Assembly: GCF_041361465.1 (NCBI RefSeq)
Contig: NZ_JBGKAC010000001.1
Coordinates: forward strand, 1,178,001-1,242,000
DNA from: Halobaculum sp. MBLA0143
Lineage (GTDB): Archaea; Halobacteriota; Halobacteria; Halobacteriales; Haloferacaceae
DNA length: 64,000 nt
Direction of reading: 5' to 3'
Made by a program: the position numbers and the translations under genes. The notes beneath the pieces are model-generated. The model was given only the letters and a program-made list of their open reading frames with translations, was not told the origin of the DNA and searched no databases. Shown here one piece after another: positions 61,201 through 64,000 of this stretch. How positions within the stretch are numbered: the first letter of the stretch is position 1; the number at the start of each line of letters is the position of its first letter.

Positions 61201-61663
61201 GGCGGCCGAGCGTCGCAACCGACGGGCGACCCGCAACGCGACGGAGTCGTACCTCCAACGGGTGTCTGCGGCCTCACAGCACCGCGCGACCGCAGACGCC
61301 GCGTGGCGCGGGCTCACCGACAACGCGACCGTCGTCGTCGCCGGGCAGCCGCTCGTGTTGAACCCCGCGCGGTTCGACGCGACGACGGCGCGGCTGGACG
61401 AGGTCGACACGGCGTACGCGCAGGCCGTCGACGACTACGGCGCTGCCGGTGCGACCGCCGAGGCCGACACGGTCGCCGACCGACGGTCGACCGTCGCCGG
61501 CCAGGCGACTATCGTCCGGTACGGCCTCTACGGCGCCCTCGGCGCGTACGCGCTCGTGTTCCTGGGGCTCGTCTGGTACGTCGCGCGACGCGCGCTCCAG
61601 TACTACAGCGAGTCGAACGAGGCGGCGCTGGGGGACTTCCTCCTGGATCAGCCGGTGTCGTGA
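58268..61663 (+). CDS. Large Ig-like repeat surface protein with LGD-type tail
   Basis: An 1131-residue protein from GTG 58268. Signal peptide TRRLPVVLAVATLVVCAAVA; then about seven beta-sandwich repeats through about residue 815 (NEW3/CARDB-like phrases such as NLGNTQMFPVTVTVEE, SLGNTESFPVTVSVEKP and FGELTITSERTRAVDV). A helical stalk lies at about 820-1075 (LPTALAMGRAALLYADAVDG), a membrane helix at about 1080-1102 (YGLYGALGAYALVFLGLVWY), and a tail ending EAALGDFLLDQPVS. It is a single-pass extracellular protein with many N-x-[ST] sites. Last gene of the cluster. It could form the surface arm of the system. Confidence 0.8.
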   Translation: MTRRLPVVLAVATLVVCAAVAGPASAAGTDVQLQAATDEDATASLGVTFTTSGNGTVSVPSQLNDGPAQFVFQEWERVDGQDGGSSSEWEAEPGVEYRVEYDVIVDGDAEEGVYGETLDVRREGSVVDDEQLTVDVTVQEPSFADPGFVSDTVAVDATRQEPQAVSVEVPIENRGSGVMLVDSVGARDLPAGFSVSGGSVDAQKLVAGAETTGEIDLTVASGVEPGEYEITAVVEDNLGNTQMFPVTVTVEELLPEFGEVTGTGLSVNVDRVGDGEATANGIVRVQNVGPGTMRLEAFRIDDTPQGITAEADTVDDPIDPRSNAQVPYTISVSRDIRSGTYRLDGFVEGVAAGSRNFEATVDVDVLFPSLGNVPEQSGTVQFDRAAQESATVSFDTPVPNTGAGNMRLSAVGFSNVPAGMEVVDASVGGTVVEPDRQGTAEFTVRVDESVEKGTYQFQATVEESLGNTESFPVTVSVEKPPILDVGGETVSLGDVLVGQRSETTLSLAEVGDATGIDGVQATVQSSPGNGSLSLDAVRNTQLPAGGETDRTVPVTVADGAPQHETLRWTVTTQPNDERSRSRQVTLTARVIYPPELTNVSATPESFGFDRARPTSDYEQTSTLTLGNAGDLPMTVTSVSASVDGPASLSATAVDVPETVEGLTTEEVDVALTAAPSTPEGEYTFTVQVETADAGSRTLTRTVTVRHETELSVETGSVTFGELTITSERTRAVDVAEELGYQDLENFTVTRVDGPEQFLAVTSRPGSVLPAGESDQIVFALRFGTSARVYEDYEWTYRIDGERADPRTVTVTARPSPYSFDSLRQNLTAVADGGEWREPLAGGVVSTLDRLERQLREEESVGRDTLPTALAMGRAALLYADAVDGAQTAQADGNYSLAQRRVVRAAVARDQLVQFAGSLPGRLRETASPTVDVANRTLSDVVANQRSHYRGLVGEDANFDERARARRALAQLAAIEGDRAAERRNRRATRNATESYLQRVSAASQHRATADAAWRGLTDNATVVVAGQPLVLNPARFDATTARLDEVDTAYAQAVDDYGAAGATAEADTVADRRSTVAGQATIVRYGLYGALGAYALVFLGLVWYVARRALQYYSESNEAALGDFLLDQPVS

Positions 61664-61741
61664 CGCTGCCGCCTCTCCCGACTCTGGGAGAAAGCCGGCG
61701 AAGAACTGACACCCACACCGGGGATCGGCCTCGGTGGGGTG

Positions 61742-64000
61742 TCACTCCGGAGCGAACGGACCGACGAGAATCGACGGGAACTCCGGCCGGTCGTCGCCCG
61801 CGTCGGCCACCTCGAACGCGCCGTCCCCGTCGCCCACGGCACGCTCTCGTCGGAGGACGGCCTCGTCGTCGACCGAGACCGTCTCGACGGTCACGACCAC
61901 CTCGTCGGCGTCCGTCTCCGGCGTCAGCTCCAACAGGAACTCCCGTGTCTCCCCGGGACCGACGCTGTCGACGACGCCGTCGCCGAACGTGGCGACGCTC
62001 GCGCCGTCGCCGTGACACCGGAGCCGGACGTCTTCGACCGGCGCGTCACCGGTGTTGACGACCGTCAACGAGGGGTTGTCCCCGCCGGTCAGCGAGTCGA
62101 CGGCCAGCCCGGACGGGCCGTCGTCCGTCGCCAGTCGCGGCGCGAGCGTGTCGAGACGCCGACGCTCGCCGTCGACGACGAGGTTCAACTGCGCCGGCAC
62201 CGCCGTCTTCGAGTCGACGCTCGGCAGCGACTGCGACGCGACCGTGCCGTCGAACGGACACTCGAACTCGAACGGCTCCGGCTGTGAGTCCAGTGTCACT
62301 CCCTCCACCCGGCCGGTCACGCCGTCGTCGCCGTCGGCCGCGACACACAGCTTCGGCCCGTCGTCGCCGACCGTCCGCCAGACGTACGGGACGACCGGTC
62401 CGTCGGAGGCCGTCAGGTCGACGGCGCTCGTCGACACCCGGTCGCCGTCGACCGCGACGGACAACGGCGGCAGTCGCTCGTCTCGGTAGACGACGACCCG
62501 CCGGGTGCCGACCGCCCGCGGCTCCAACGGCAGCGTCGTGTCGTCGTCCAACGGCCGTTCGAGCGTCGCCGTCCGGTCGGCCCCGTCCGTCGACCGGGCC
62601 TGGAGTCGGTCCGTGACCGCGACCCCAGCCCAGGCGTCCGTCTTCGCTACCGACCGCTCGACCGTCACCGGCGGACCCGACGCCAGCGTGTCGCCGGTGG
62701 CCGCCGACGCGGGGTCGTTGGCTGGCGCCGACGCGGCATCGTCGGTCGTCGCGGCAGCGCCGGTCGCCGTCGCGGTAGGGTCTGTCGTCGCCGCAGCGAC
62801 GTCGCCCGTCGGCCGCCGTCGTCCGCGCGTGTCCGCGACGGCCGGGACGACCCCGGGGTCGAGCGTGAGCCGTGCGTTCGCCGTCTCCGTCGCCGCCTCG
62901 ACGATGCGTCGCTCCGGGTCGACGGACGGGAGCCGCCAGCACAGACTGCCGGCCGGCGGGAGCGACAGCTCCCGGGTGACCCGGTCGTCGGCCGACGGGA
63001 GTCCCTGGACGACGAGTCGGTCGGTCGTCGGACAGTCGACGCGGCTCTCGACGGTCACCTCGGCGTACCCAGTCTCGTCGGCCGACGCCACGTCGACCGA
63101 CAACGGCTGTTCCGGCACCGCAACGTCAACCGTGCGCTCGCCGAACTTGTCGAGCGTGACGGTCACGCCGTCGACGGGCGGGTCGAGGACCGCCTCGACC
63201 GTGACCGTGTCGCCGGCCGGTACCCGGTCGATCTGGGAGTCTGCGACGTACCCCCCCTCCACCGGCGTGTCCGTCGCGTTCGACACCTCGACGGCGACCG
63301 TCACTCGACCGTCGGTCACACCGACCGGCTCGCCGGTGACGCTCGCCGTCTCCGTCGACTCCCGGACGGTGAGACTCGTCTCGTCGACGGTGCCGTCGCC
63401 GTCCGACAGCCGGACGGTCACCTCACCGGCAGACAGCTCTCGGAGTTCGAACTCTCGGGTGAGACTGTCGCCCGCCCCCAGCGACAACGGGACCGGGCCG
63501 CCGGCGAACGTCACCCCCTCGCCGGTCAGCTGGACGGTGTCGTCCACCGGCACGTCGCCGTCGTTGCCGACGGCGACCGGCAGCGTCGCCGCCGTCTCGT
63601 CGACGGACGCGGCCGGCACGGACACGGACAGGTCCGCGCCGGCGTCGCTGCTGGGCCGGAACACGCCCGCGGTACCGCCGGCCACCACACAGACGACGGA
63701 ACCGTCTGTCGACGGCACGACCGTTCCGTCGGGCGACAGCCCGGTGACGGGGGTCCGGTCGCCGTCCGGACGCAACGCCGCGAGTTCACCGGCCGTCTCA
63801 CACAACAGCCACTCCGTTCCGTTGGACGCCAGCCAGTCGACGCCGGCGTCCTCGCTCCACTGTCGCCGCCCGTCCTCGTACGCGACCGCCGACCCGTCCG
63901 CGAGCACGGCGAACAGGCGACCGTCCAACAGCCCGACCCGTTCCACGGCACCGTCCAGCTGGACCGGCTCCCGCGGCTCACCGTCGACGATCCGGGTGAA
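61742..64000 (-). CDS. Propeller plus Ig-like repeat protein, 5' partial
   Basis: The minus-strand frame is open to the right edge, so the start lies beyond the window; 752 residues are visible. The N-terminal visible part resembles a beta-propeller (RLFAVLADGSAVAYEDG; EWLLCETAGELAALRPDG; SVVCVVAGGTAGVFRP). Then come CARDB-like sandwich domains (VAVGNDGDVPVDDTVQLTGE; TVVNTGDAPVEDVRLRC) and a Thr/Ala-rich linker (ATTDPTATATGAAATTDDAA). No C-terminal membrane helix. It is convergent with the tubulin-like cluster, 78 bp from its end. Whether it belongs to that system is not shown. Confidence 0.72.
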   Translation of the reverse strand, partial: FTRIVDGEPREPVQLDGAVERVGLLDGRLFAVLADGSAVAYEDGRRQWSEDAGVDWLASNGTEWLLCETAGELAALRPDGDRTPVTGLSPDGTVVPSTDGSVVCVVAGGTAGVFRPSSDAGADLSVSVPAASVDETAATLPVAVGNDGDVPVDDTVQLTGEGVTFAGGPVPLSLGAGDSLTREFELRELSAGEVTVRLSDGDGTVDETSLTVRESTETASVTGEPVGVTDGRVTVAVEVSNATDTPVEGGYVADSQIDRVPAGDTVTVEAVLDPPVDGVTVTLDKFGERTVDVAVPEQPLSVDVASADETGYAEVTVESRVDCPTTDRLVVQGLPSADDRVTRELSLPPAGSLCWRLPSVDPERRIVEAATETANARLTLDPGVVPAVADTRGRRRPTGDVAAATTDPTATATGAAATTDDAASAPANDPASAATGDTLASGPPVTVERSVAKTDAWAGVAVTDRLQARSTDGADRTATLERPLDDDTTLPLEPRAVGTRRVVVYRDERLPPLSVAVDGDRVSTSAVDLTASDGPVVPYVWRTVGDDGPKLCVAADGDDGVTGRVEGVTLDSQPEPFEFECPFDGTVASQSLPSVDSKTAVPAQLNLVVDGERRRLDTLAPRLATDDGPSGLAVDSLTGGDNPSLTVVNTGDAPVEDVRLRCHGDGASVATFGDGVVDSVGPGETREFLLELTPETDADEVVVTVETVSVDDEAVLRRERAVGDGDGAFEVADAGDDRPEFPSILVGPFAPE

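Overview
The window is haloarchaeal chromosome (class Halobacteria, genus not resolvable by eye). The base composition is very GC-rich, the proteins are acidic, GTG starts and 4-base ATGA/GTGA gene overlaps are common, several start codons sit 25-40 bases below TATA-like boxes, and signal peptides are of the twin-arginine lipoprotein type. Archaeal marker genes are present (pelota, archaeal RqcH, an UPF0058-family gene, CDP-alcohol lipid enzyme). No rRNA, tRNA, CRISPR array, transposase, integrase or phage structural gene was recognised. Large overlapping ORFs on opposite strands are composition shadows and are left out.

Region 1 (1-10.5 kb) is mostly housekeeping and translation quality control: a 5'-truncated M28 peptidase, a small zinc protein whose 3' end lies in a 65-bp tandem duplication, a PUA-domain RNA-binding protein, an EEP-fold nuclease/phosphatase, rqcH (nascent-chain quality control) and pelA (pelota, ribosome rescue). 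Between rqcH and pelA is a decayed segment: a small gene with an in-frame stop, a HAD hydrolase, and a second copy of the last 73 bp of rqcH about 1.9 kb downstream of the first. An arylamine N-acetyltransferase follows.

Region 2 (10.5-31.2 kb) holds menD, a UPF0058 protein, a ribbon-helix-helix protein, several haloarchaeal hypotheticals, two TAT-type lipoproteins (PQQ-like propeller; DUF4397), a YyaL/DUF255 protein, a winged-helix/DUF7521 membrane-protein pair with a 28-codon ORF between them, a translationally coupled hisC-adenylate kinase-CDP-alcohol phosphatidyltransferase operon, a pentapeptide-repeat/potassium-channel fusion, an Mrp-type Fe-S carrier ATPase, moaA preceded by a perfect inverted repeat, and a BKACE enzyme.

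Region 3 (31.2-43.2 kb) is transport and sensing: a two-gene drug/lipid-type ABC exporter, a TIM-barrel isomerase, a multi-PAS histidine kinase and a soluble GAF-MCP transducer. Divergent from these lies a complete five-gene branched-chain amino-acid (Liv-type) ABC importer.

Region 4 (43.2-61.7 kb) is the most unusual part. It begins just after a 37-bp tandem-repeat array abutting livF. Eleven collinear genes follow with short gaps or overlaps. They include THREE mutually divergent tubulin/FtsZ-superfamily proteins: one with an N-terminal C2H2-like zinc finger, one CetZ-like with a GQAGC loop, and one with a GGGTGNG loop. The other eight are four-helix membrane, coiled-coil, secreted and single-pass surface proteins. 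Two of these have similar short cytoplasmic tails (LGDxL...P), and two carry carboxypeptidase-regulatory-like beta domains. I infer an envelope-spanning system with several tubulin-like proteins (membrane remodelling, scaffolding or surface organisation); nothing in the sequence gives its actual function. A convergent gene encoding a propeller/Ig-like protein runs off the right end.
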